A stretch of DNA of 9,559 nt from Woeseiaceae bacterium (GTDB lineage: Bacteria > Pseudomonadota > Gammaproteobacteria > Steroidobacterales > Woeseiaceae). Numbering within the stretch: position 1 is the first letter of the stretch; each line of letters begins with the position of its first letter. Both the position numbers and the translations under genes were made by a program. Shown here piece by piece: positions 1 through 6,504 of this stretch. The notes beneath the pieces were generated by a model. It did not search any database and was not told where the DNA came from. It saw only the letters and a program-made list of their open reading frames with translations. The stretch spans positions 3,220 through 12,778 of the forward strand of contig PBVS01000010.1 of NCBI GenBank assembly GCA_002728725.1, written 5' to 3'.

Positions 1-735
1 AATGGAAAGTTAAGCTGGCAAGAAAATGAGGGGAAAGAAGCTCTGAATGCTATGGAGGAAAAAAATTCTTATAGCCAAAAAGATGCTGTCTTCATGATTT
101 TTCCTATTATGACCATGACGTTTGCCATGCCAGCCGGATTATTTTTGACTGGAGACGGAAATTTAATGAAGGGCAGTGGCTCTACAGCAATATTCTGGTC
201 TATATGTGCGGCTCTTTTTGTTTGCTGGTGCATGTTGCTCTCCCAAAAAAGAAGCAATGTGAATGAATTAATGAAATTATTTATGGAAGGAGCTGGAAAT
301 TTATTGCCTATTGCTGCAATCCTCTTAATGGCGCTTGCTTTAGGTGATGTTGCCAAACTTCTTGGAACCGGACCTTATGTTGCGGATGTCGCTGGAGCGA
401 ATGTGCCGTATATTTTTCTCGCGCCACTTGTTTTCCTTGTATCTGGATTTATCGCATTTTCTGTTGGTTCAAGTTGGGGTACTTTTGCCATTATGATACC
501 GATCGCACTTTCTATTGCTTCAAACTTGGATTTATCAACTTCATTGATGCTCGGCGCTGCATTATCGGGGGGAATTTTCGGTGATCATGCCTCACCCATC
601 AGCGACACAACGGTCGTGGCATCAATGGCCGCTGGCACTGATCATATTGAGCATGTGAGAACGCAATTACCTTATGCTTTAATTGCTGGCTTTATTTCAA
701 TAATTGGCTTTATTTTACTCAGTATTATCCCATAA
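1..735 (+). CDS. Na+/H+ antiporter, NhaC family (3' part, 5' end outside the window)
   Basis: The frame is open from the first base and ends at TAA 733-735, giving the last 244 residues of a membrane protein. It reads through without a stop upstream of the ATG at 52, so that ATG is not the start; NhaC-family proteins are usually around twice this length. Several hydrophobic membrane segments are visible, with family hallmarks SVGSSWGTFA (about residues 154-163 of the visible part) and GDHASPISDTT (194-204). That polar pair inside the membrane is typical of the NhaC/ion-transporter superfamily and probably forms the ion path. The expected role is exchange of Na+ for H+ across the inner membrane, for pH and sodium homeostasis. 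Some relatives in this superfamily carry other ions or organic solutes, so the substrate is inferred. The gene end overlaps the convergent dapF by 21 bp. The last residues form a hydrophobic helix, so the C-terminus looks complete. Confidence 0.88.
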   Translation, partial: NGKLSWQENEGKEALNAMEEKNSYSQKDAVFMIFPIMTMTFAMPAGLFLTGDGNLMKGSGSTAIFWSICAALFVCWCMLLSQKRSNVNELMKLFMEGAGNLLPIAAILLMALALGDVAKLLGTGPYVADVAGANVPYIFLAPLVFLVSGFIAFSVGSSWGTFAIMIPIALSIASNLDLSTSLMLGAALSGGIFGDHASPISDTTVVASMAAGTDHIEHVRTQLPYALIAGFISIIGFILLSIIP

Positions 736-1593
736 TCCGCTGTATAAGTACTTTACTGGGCCAGACATAGAAACTTTTTGTTCGGCCTGTAACTCAATAA
801 TCATTTTACCTGCAGACATAAGCACATTGATTTTCTTATTTGATGTTAGGCCTTTTTTGTATGCAGCATATACTGCAACGCATGCACCAGTTCCACAAGC
901 GGCAGTCAACCCTGCCCCTCTTTCAAAAACCTTTAACCTTATGTTTTCACTGTCCAGAATCTCGGCAATTCCGACATTAACTTGTTTTGGAAAAAGTTTG
1001 TCTTCTTGTATCACTGGCGCCCACTTTTCTATATCAATAGCATCGATCTGGTCAACGAAAAAAGTAATATGAGGATTTCCTATATTGGTTATTACGCCAT
1101 CCTTTAATGGTCCAATCTCAATTTCGGGTTGCAGGGTATTTATGTTCATAGAGAGTGGGATATTTTCTGGTTTTACTGTTATACGACCCATTTCACATTT
1201 CACCCAATCATCATCGAGTAAGTAGCATTTTAAAATACCGGCAAGTGTCTCGATTTTTATTTTTTTTCTATTGAATTCTTTCATTAGTAACCAAGCAATG
1301 CATCTGGTTGCATTTCCACATGCCTCAGCCTCAAAGCCATCAACGTTAATAATTCTCATGAATGCATCTGCATGACTGGATGAATTCTCAATGATGATTA
1401 CCTGATCGACACCAATACCCAATTTAGAGTCGCATATTCTCATAATTTCATTTTTTTCTGGCACAAACGGTTCTTGGCGAGCATCAAAAATTGCAAAATG
1501 ATTCTCTAAGCCATGCATCTTGATGAAGCTTCTGCCTTTATTTTTCTGATCACTCTTTGGGTGCCAGAGTAAATTCATTTTTTCTTCGTTCAT
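715..1593 (-). CDS. dapF: Diaminopimelate epimerase
   Basis: The protein has 292 residues. It interconverts LL- and meso-diaminopimelate in the cytoplasm, the penultimate step to lysine and the source of the peptidoglycan cross-linking residue. Both active-site cysteines are present: Cys92 in ACGNATRC and Cys233 in AACGTGAC, the latter preceded by ERGAG. These are the halves of the two-base racemase pair, each in its own pseudo-symmetric domain. The N-terminal substrate motif reads MHGLENHF (about 26-33) where the usual form is HGLGNDF; the Asn is kept. About 22 residues precede the normal family start (near SFIKMHG). The only in-frame ATG codons there are residues 1 and 6, neither with a clear Shine-Dalgarno site, so the extension may be real. 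The gene is divergent from alaX and overlaps the antiporter gene at its 3' end. The identification is secure. Confidence 0.95.
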   Translation of the reverse strand: MNEEKMNLLWHPKSDQKNKGRSFIKMHGLENHFAIFDARQEPFVPEKNEIMRICDSKLGIGVDQVIIIENSSSHADAFMRIINVDGFEAEACGNATRCIAWLLMKEFNRKKIKIETLAGILKCYLLDDDWVKCEMGRITVKPENIPLSMNINTLQPEIEIGPLKDGVITNIGNPHITFFVDQIDAIDIEKWAPVIQEDKLFPKQVNVGIAEILDSENIRLKVFERGAGLTAACGTGACVAVYAAYKKGLTSNKKINVLMSAGKMIIELQAEQKVSMSGPVKYLYSGLWDNTE

Positions 1594-1620
1594 TTTTAAA
1601 TGAGTATTTTTATTTAAAAA
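1593..1620 (-). repeat. AT-only inverted repeat over the dapF leader and start codon
   Basis: Arms TTTTTAAAT (1593-1601) and ATTTAAAAA (1612-1620) are perfect 9-bp complements around a 10-nt loop. If transcription starts near 1619, the first bases of the dapF mRNA could pair with the bases ending at the A of its ATG. The stem has only A-T pairs and would be weak, so it may be chance in an AT-rich spacer. Confidence 0.35.
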
Positions 1621-1625
1621 GTTTT

Positions 1626-1654
1626 ATTATTTTTAGTTGTTTGATATAAATCAA
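1626..1654 (-). promoter_or_regulatory. Candidate sigma70-type promoter of dapF
   Basis: Read on the minus strand, TTGATT (1654-1649) and AATAAT (1631-1626) are separated by 17 bp. They match the -35 and -10 consensus at 4 of 6 and 5 of 6 positions. The predicted transcript would begin near 1619 with a leader of about 26 nt before the dapF ATG. The -35 hexamer lies inside the FNR-type palindrome at 1641-1654. The call rests on sequence only, and AT-rich spacers produce such matches easily. Confidence 0.4.
1641..1654. promoter_or_regulatory. Exact FNR/Anr/FixK-type binding site (TTGAT-N4-ATCAA)
   Basis: The palindrome TTGATATAAATCAA is a perfect match to the TTGAT-N4-ATCAA consensus of the FNR/Anr/FixK branch of CRP-family regulators. 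It sits in the 92-bp divergent spacer between dapF and alaX. It covers the likely -35 of dapF and a TATAAA hexamer (1645-1650) that could be the alaX -10, which would fit repression in both directions. Another geometry is possible: its centre is 41.5 bp from 1606, which would allow class II activation of dapF with TTTAAA as -10. No regulator gene is in the window. Confidence 0.5.
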
Positions 1655-1685
1655 TACTACATTAGAAACCTCAATTGGGTGAGAT

Positions 1686-2387
1686 GTGACTGAAAAATTG
1701 TTCATTGAAAATGCTTATACAAACTCTGAGACGTCTATTGTCAAGGAGTGCTATCAGAATGAAGTCATTCTCGATAAAACCATCTTCTATCCCATAGGGG
1801 GAGGTCAGCCTGGTGATACAGGTACATTTAAATGGGGAAATAAAGAAGCAAAAATTATCAATACTTACTCTAATCAAGATAACTCAATAGTTCATATTGT
1901 TGATGAGAGTGACCCTATTCCAACCTCAGGTGAGAGTATTGATATTTCCATTGATTGGGAAAAAAGATACCTCCACATGAGAATGCACACAGGTTTGCAC
2001 CTTCTTGGCTCGATTCTTAAATATGGGGTGACTGGAGGCAACATTTCAGCATCGAAAAGTCGTCTAGATTTTGATATGGAAGACGCAGTCGATAAAGAGT
2101 ATGTGAACGCCGAATTAGAAAAACTTGTAGATGCTGATCACCCAATTTCTTCTTCCTGGATCACTCAAGAAGACCTTCAAAATAATCCAGAAATGATCAG
2201 AACAATGTCGGTTAGACCCCCAAGCAATGCAGAAAAAATTAGGTTAGTTAAAATTGGAAATATTGATCTTCAGCCATGTGGTGGCACACATGTTAATTCT
2301 ACAGCTGAAGTGGGTAAAATTAGATTAGGGAAAGTGGAAAAGAAAGGCAAAAGAAACCGTCGTGTTAATATAGAATTAGGTGATTAA
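1686..2387 (+). CDS. alaX: Alanyl-tRNA editing protein AlaX (trans-editing hydrolase)
   Basis: The protein has 233 residues and is a free-standing relative of the AlaRS editing domain. It hydrolyses mischarged tRNA(Ala), chiefly Ser-tRNA(Ala), in the cytoplasm to prevent Ser-for-Ala misincorporation. The N-terminal part has the FYPIGGGQPGDTG motif (about 34-46). The zinc site is complete: His101 and His105 in HTGLH, and Cys198 and His202 in PCGGTH. The C-terminal KVEKKGKRNRRV segment is typical of the proteobacterial form. There is no aminoacylation domain, so it is not AlaRS itself. The start is GTG at 1686; the ATG two bases upstream is in another frame and meets a stop at once. The ribosome-binding site is poor (GGGTGAG, very close to the start). 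The HisC-like gene follows after 39 bp on the same strand, so co-transcription is likely, though no functional link is obvious. Confidence 0.92.
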   Translation: MTEKLFIENAYTNSETSIVKECYQNEVILDKTIFYPIGGGQPGDTGTFKWGNKEAKIINTYSNQDNSIVHIVDESDPIPTSGESIDISIDWEKRYLHMRMHTGLHLLGSILKYGVTGGNISASKSRLDFDMEDAVDKEYVNAELEKLVDADHPISSSWITQEDLQNNPEMIRTMSVRPPSNAEKIRLVKIGNIDLQPCGGTHVNSTAEVGKIRLGKVEKKGKRNRRVNIELGD

Positions 2388-2416
2388 CAAGATTCATAGG
2401 TTAACCACTGATAACT

Positions 2417-2420
2417 GGAG
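2417..2420 (+). promoter_or_regulatory. Ribosome-binding site of the HisC-like gene
   Basis: GGAG lies 6 nt before the ATG at 2427. This is one of only two clear Shine-Dalgarno sites in the window and supports that ATG over the second Met codon four residues later. Confidence 0.7.
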
Positions 2421-2426
2421 AAAATA

Positions 2427-3524
2427 ATGGCAATTAAAATGACAAGACGATTGGTTCTGGGTGGTTTGGCAGGAAGTCTTGCATCAATCTCGATGCCATC
2501 TATAACAAATGCAAGAGTCGGACCCCTAGAAAATATAGTGCGTCTTAGCTCCAATGAAAATCCTTACGGTCCAAGTAAAAAAGCATTAATGGCGGCTTCT
2601 CAAGCATCGTCCATGGGAGCGTATTATCCTGGAAAAATTGCAATGGAGTTAAAAAAAGCAATCGCGGAGAAAAATAATTTAAATATGGATCAAGTGGCTC
2701 TTAGCTCTGGCTCTAACGAAGTGCTGTCCGCTGCTGTTGTTGCATGGGGAAAAGAAGGTAAAATTTTGAGCCCAGATTTTACTTATGACTTACATCTTCG
2801 CTACGCTGAGGGAACTGGAACTGAAGTAGTTCGCTTGCCTTTAGCTTCTGACATGTCCATTGATTTGGATGCTTTGGAAAATGCCATCGACGATTCAATC
2901 AGTATGGTTTATGTGTGCAATCCAAACAATCCCACTGGAAAAACAATAGATGGAAATACTCTTCGTGATTTCTGTATGCGAGTGGGGAAAAAAACAACGG
3001 TGATAATTGACGAGGCATACAATGAGCTCACACAAAACCCTGAATACTCATCGATGGTAGACTTAGTAAGAGAAAATCAAAATATTATTGTGACCAGAAC
3101 ATTCTCAAAGTTGTATGGTATGGCAGGCATGCGAGTCGGTTATGCTCTGGGAAGATCTGATCTAATTAATATTGTTGGAAATCATGTAATGGCGTGGCCC
3201 AATATTGTTGGACTGGCAGCTGCTCATGCAACATATGCAGAGGATGATTTTATAGAATTCTCACTAGAAAAGATCAATCAGGGAAGAGAGATATTGAACT
3301 CCACTTTTAAAATGCATGACATCAAACCCCTCCCTTCTGAAACAAATTTCGTTTTTGCTGATATTGGAAGATCAGTGAATAAGTTTGAGCCAAAACTCCG
3401 CGAAAGAAATATTCAAGTGCATCGTGCTTATCCTCTGTATCCAAACCACCTCAGAGTAAGCCTAGGAAAAATTGAAGATCTTATGAAATTTAGGAAAGTT
3501 TTTTCAGAAGTCTATAATAGTTAG
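2427..3524 (+). CDS. HisC-like PLP-dependent aminotransferase with Tat signal
   Basis: The protein has 365 residues and is a fold type I class I/II aminotransferase of the histidinol-phosphate aminotransferase group. Visible landmarks are SSNENPYGPS (41-50), the CNPNNPTG motif (164-171), Asp195 and Tyr198 in IIDEAYNE, the PLP lysine Lys228 in TFSKLYGMAG, and the carboxylate-binding arginine Arg343 in HLRVSLG. The first 30 residues form a predicted twin-arginine signal: TRR at 6-8, a hydrophobic stretch LVLGGLAGSLASISM, and a plausible cut after TNA (27-29). Ordinary HisC is cytoplasmic and has no signal. Exported HisC-like enzymes of this kind are known in proteobacterial genomes, but their substrate is not settled, so I give no gene symbol. 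Tat export would fit a cofactor bound before secretion. No other his genes lie nearby, which argues against a housekeeping HisC. The stop is 1 bp from the stop of the convergent gene. Confidence 0.88.
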   Translation: MAIKMTRRLVLGGLAGSLASISMPSITNARVGPLENIVRLSSNENPYGPSKKALMAASQASSMGAYYPGKIAMELKKAIAEKNNLNMDQVALSSGSNEVLSAAVVAWGKEGKILSPDFTYDLHLRYAEGTGTEVVRLPLASDMSIDLDALENAIDDSISMVYVCNPNNPTGKTIDGNTLRDFCMRVGKKTTVIIDEAYNELTQNPEYSSMVDLVRENQNIIVTRTFSKLYGMAGMRVGYALGRSDLINIVGNHVMAWPNIVGLAAAHATYAEDDFIEFSLEKINQGREILNSTFKMHDIKPLPSETNFVFADIGRSVNKFEPKLRERNIQVHRAYPLYPNHLRVSLGKIEDLMKFRKVFSEVYNS

Positions 3525-3525
3525 T

Positions 3526-3942
3526 TTATCTGATCTTTGGTGAGTAGAGCTCTGCCTCACTCGGACTGACTTGTGAAACCTTAAAATTCCAATTTGTAAA
3601 AGAAGAGCTGATTCTTAGACGGTATCTTCCGCTCTCATTAAATAACTTAACACCATTACCAGCGTACTTTGTCTTGAAAATTCTTCCAACCATAAACCCT
3701 GTTCTAGCATCTACCAAAGAAATTTCTAATCCCATGTTCTCGCGATAATTACTATTTATTCGCCAATCAAGAATCCAGGGCGCTTTTACTTCAAATTCAG
3801 AAGTGGTCATTGAACGACTTCCTGAGAACTCTCGTATAAGAGTTTCTGCATTCACTTCAATAGAAAAACACATCAAACAAAACATGAAAATCATCAATGA
3901 TTCTCTTTTATTTCGAGATGGAGTTGTTTTAATTTTTCTCAT
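3526..3942 (-). CDS. Small secreted protein of unknown function
   Basis: I do not recognise a named family. From the ATG at 3942 the product is 138 residues, with a signal peptide: a basic start (MRKIK...RNKRES), a hydrophobic core LMIFMFCLMCFSI, and a likely cut after VNA. The mature part of about 106 residues looks all-beta, with FSGSRSMTTSEFEV, then PWILDWRI, and later GRYRLRISSSFTNWNFKVSQV. This pattern (Gly-Ser start, Thr-Phe, Trp-x-x-x-Trp, then Gly-x-Tyr-x-Leu and Trp) recalls small secreted beta-sandwich domains of unknown role. There are no cysteines in the mature part. The frame is open to an ATG at 3990, and a third ATG lies at 3894. I prefer 3942 because a TATAAT element at 3973-3978 would start transcription between 3990 and 3942. 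No start has a good ribosome-binding site. The gene is divergent from the DUF5916 gene, so the pair may share control. Confidence 0.65.
   Translation of the reverse strand: MRKIKTTPSRNKRESLMIFMFCLMCFSIEVNAETLIREFSGSRSMTTSEFEVKAPWILDWRINSNYRENMGLEISLVDARTGFMVGRIFKTKYAGNGVKLFNESGRYRLRISSSFTNWNFKVSQVSPSEAELYSPKIR
3540..3560. other. Imperfect hairpin just past the HisC-like gene
   Basis: GTGAG (3540-3544) pairs with CTCAC (3556-3560), with partly pairing AGAG/CTCT inside. It begins 15 bp after the stop at 3524 and lies within the C-terminal codons of the convergent gene. No T-run follows on either strand, so it is not a classic intrinsic terminator. It is the only stem-loop I found near this transcript end. 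Confidence 0.25.
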
Positions 3943-3972
3943 TGCATCTATTTCTATTTTACTTATTGTAAA

Positions 3973-3978
3973 ATTATA
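3973..3978 (-). promoter_or_regulatory. Candidate -10 element for the small secreted protein
   Basis: A perfect TATAAT reads on the minus strand here and would start transcription near 3966, about 24 nt before the ATG at 3942. The best -35-like hexamer, TTGTTA (4004-3999), is 20 bp away, longer than normal, so the promoter is uncertain. Confidence 0.35.
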
Positions 3979-3997
3979 TAGACTTCGCATAATAAAA

Positions 3998-4026
3998 TTA
4001 ACAATTTAGTTTATTTCAGGCATAAT
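3998..4026 (+). promoter_or_regulatory. Sigma70-type promoter of the DUF5916 gene
   Basis: TTAACA (3998-4003) and CATAAT (4021-4026) each match the consensus at 5 of 6 positions, with the ideal 17-bp spacer. The predicted transcript begins near 4033, giving a leader of about 30 nt to the ATG at 4063. The -35 overlaps the -35-like region of the divergent gene. This is the best promoter match I found in the window. Confidence 0.55.
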
Positions 4027-4062
4027 TCCCGAACCTTATTGCACCAGTATGCTCAAATAAAT

Positions 4063-6504
4063 ATGACTAATCTGAATCTTCAATATATAGATAGAATTTT
4101 GCCAAAGTGTATATTGATTTTGGTTTTTTTATTGCTGACCATAGGAACATCTTTTGCTCAAGATAATGGCAAAAAAATACTCTTGGTAGTAGATGATTCT
4201 ATACCAATTGAAATGCAGAAGATGCCTGATGATGTTGATATTAAAATTGATGGAAAAATTGATGAAAATGTATGGAAAGAGCTTGGTGTTTATGATCCAT
4301 ACAAAGTGACCAATCCTGATACATTAGAAGAGACAATATACGAAACAAAAACCCGTTTTTTTTATACTGCTGAAGGTTTATATTTTTCCTTGGAAATGGA
4401 ACAACCAAAGCATACGCATGTGAAACGTTATTTATCTAGAGATGACTGGCAAACCAAATCAGACAAAGTCGGATTAACCATAGACACCTCTGGTGATGGA
4501 AAATATGGATACTGGTTCTCACTTGCTTTAGGTGATTCAGAAGGTGATGGAACGCTTATGCCAGAAAAAATCTATTCTTCAGATTGGGATGGTGCTTGGT
4601 ATGGAGCGACATCAGATTCAGATGATGGATGGTCAGCAGAGTATTACATTCCTTGGTCACAAGTTGCAATGCCAAAAGATGCTGATGATAGAATAATCAA
4701 TATTCACGTCACCAGAGAAGTTGCTCATCTTAATGAAGAGTGGTCATGGCCTCCACTACCAGACTCAGTTCCACAATTCATTAGTTTATTTCAACCAGCC
4801 AGAGTAAATGATGTTAATCTAAAACAACAATGGAGTGTGTTCCCTTATGCGTCATCCTCTTATGATAGAATTGATAGTGACCCGCTCACAAAAGTGGGTG
4901 CCGACTTCTTTTGGCGCCCTTCAACAAACGCTCAATTCACTGCCACAATAAATCCTGATTTTGGTGCCGTTGAAGCTGACAATGTTGTTGTCAATTTATC
5001 GGCGAATGAAACGTTTTTTCCCGAAAAAAGACTTTTTTTTCAGGAAGGCAATGAGGTTTTTGTTGCAACGCCAAGAGCTAGCGATTATATCTGGGGTGGA
5101 AGAAGCAAAGTCACCGTCTTAAATACTAGACGCATTGGCAGTAGGCCGATTCTTCCAGATGTACCAGATGGTGTTGGATTTTCGAAAAGAGTGAAAAAAA
5201 CCACAAAAGCAGATTTAAATGGGGCAATCAAGACTACAGGGCAAATTGACAAATTTCGCTATGGAATTCTATTAGCATCAGAAGATGATACTGATCTCTT
5301 AGCAGACAACAATCAGATTTATAATCAGGTTGGTCGAGACTTTGGTGCTTTCAGATTGCTCTATGAGAATACAGATAATGGTGATACCAGAGGTCTGGGT
5401 TTTATTTCAACAACAGTATCCAAACCGGGAAAAGATTCAGTCGTCAATGCTGCTGATTTTCATTATTTGAGTGAGTCTGGTGCATGGAAGGCAGATGGGC
5501 AATATATTCACACGAACACTGAAAAATACGATTCAGGTAAGGGTGGATTCTTGGATATTGTTTATGCCCCAAAACAAGGCATCAGGAATCAGCTCAAAAT
5601 GAGTGTTTTCGATGAAAATATGGAAATAAATGATTTTGGATTTAATCAAAGAAAAAATATTAAAGATGTTCAATACAACTTTACTTCAATAAATTCAGAT
5701 TTAAAAAGATTCCGAAATACTCAGATTGGCACATACATGAGATATGGTGAAAATTTCAGTGGCCATCGAATATCAAACGCTATCGGAGGAAATATTGATA
5801 TTACTCTTAATAATCTCAATCAAATAAAAGCATCATTTGCTCATTGGCCAACTCGCTTCGAGGACAGAGAGAGCTACGGTAACGGTACTTTCAAACTCAG
5901 GCCAAGACAAAGATTGCGATTTGAGTACCAAACAAACCCGTCTGAATCTTTCTCTTATGGTGGAACTTTAACTTATCAAGCTGAGGATATGAAAGGTAGA
6001 AAGGCAGAAGGTGAGCTTGAATTTACCTGGTACCCACAAAGCAACATTAGTTTTGAGACCGAATTAAAATATGTAGATGGAAGTGGTGGCTGGCTGCTCC
6101 ACCAACAAGAAAAAGATTTTACTTCATTTTTTCACCAGAAATGGGAAACTGAATTCAAGTTTAATTATTTTATAAATGCTAAACAGCAATTAAGCGTTAA
6201 TCTCCAATGGGTTGGGATTCAAGCACATGAAAACAAATTTTATGAAATTGACGCTGAAAACTATAGATTAAATGAGATAAATAAACCTTACGAGGACAGT
6301 GATAATTTTAGTATTTCGGACTTAAGTGTTCAGCTCCGTTATCGCTGGCAAATAGCCCCACTATCTGATGTTTACTTCGTTGCTACAAAATCAGGATCTA
6401 ACACGGCGAAATATACCTCATTCAGTGATTTGGCCGAGGATACTATTGATAGACCTCTTAGCGATGAAATTATCTTAAAGTTGAGATATAGATTTGGCTC
6501 TTAA
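4063..6504 (+). CDS. Exported CBM9-like / DUF5916 beta-barrel protein
   Basis: The protein has 813 residues from the ATG at 4063. A signal peptide is clear: hydrophobic ILILVFLLLTIGTSFA with a likely cut before QDNG (about residue 32). A CBM9-like beta-sandwich follows (about 55-235), opening with VDIKIDGKIDENVWKEL and containing DGWSAEYYIPWSQV. Next comes the DUF5916 signature, INPDFGAVEAD then NLSANETFFPEKRLFF and QEGNEVF (about 296-333). The last 480 or so residues alternate polar and aromatic residues in long strands, ending LKLRYRFGS, as in an outer-membrane barrel. Proteins of this architecture are known in Bacteroidetes and Proteobacteria; their function is not established. I see no TonB plug or catalytic motif. 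Sugar binding by the CBM9-like part is possible but unproven. A TTG at 4039 is also in frame, but the promoter at 3998-4026 favours 4063. The stop shares the TTAA at 6501-6504 with the stop of the convergent SOUL gene. Confidence 0.85.
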   Translation: MTNLNLQYIDRILPKCILILVFLLLTIGTSFAQDNGKKILLVVDDSIPIEMQKMPDDVDIKIDGKIDENVWKELGVYDPYKVTNPDTLEETIYETKTRFFYTAEGLYFSLEMEQPKHTHVKRYLSRDDWQTKSDKVGLTIDTSGDGKYGYWFSLALGDSEGDGTLMPEKIYSSDWDGAWYGATSDSDDGWSAEYYIPWSQVAMPKDADDRIINIHVTREVAHLNEEWSWPPLPDSVPQFISLFQPARVNDVNLKQQWSVFPYASSSYDRIDSDPLTKVGADFFWRPSTNAQFTATINPDFGAVEADNVVVNLSANETFFPEKRLFFQEGNEVFVATPRASDYIWGGRSKVTVLNTRRIGSRPILPDVPDGVGFSKRVKKTTKADLNGAIKTTGQIDKFRYGILLASEDDTDLLADNNQIYNQVGRDFGAFRLLYENTDNGDTRGLGFISTTVSKPGKDSVVNAADFHYLSESGAWKADGQYIHTNTEKYDSGKGGFLDIVYAPKQGIRNQLKMSVFDENMEINDFGFNQRKNIKDVQYNFTSINSDLKRFRNTQIGTYMRYGENFSGHRISNAIGGNIDITLNNLNQIKASFAHWPTRFEDRESYGNGTFKLRPRQRLRFEYQTNPSESFSYGGTLTYQAEDMKGRKAEGELEFTWYPQSNISFETELKYVDGSGGWLLHQQEKDFTSFFHQKWETEFKFNYFINAKQQLSVNLQWVGIQAHENKFYEIDAENYRLNEINKPYEDSDNFSISDLSVQLRYRWQIAPLSDVYFVATKSGSNTAKYTSFSDLAEDTIDRPLSDEIILKLRYRFGS

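Noticed and set aside
69..356. 95-codon minus-strand frame opposite the NhaC-family gene
   Set aside because: It is antisense to a conserved membrane protein and has no recognisable feature.
704..1072. 122-codon open frame on the plus strand opposite dapF
   Set aside because: It lies wholly antisense to the well-supported dapF and has no recognisable domain or ribosome-binding site; it is a shadow frame.
3803..4009. 68-codon plus-strand frame with a hydrophobic segment
   Set aside because: It mirrors the signal peptide of the minus-strand secreted protein and contains the promoter region; it has no independent support.
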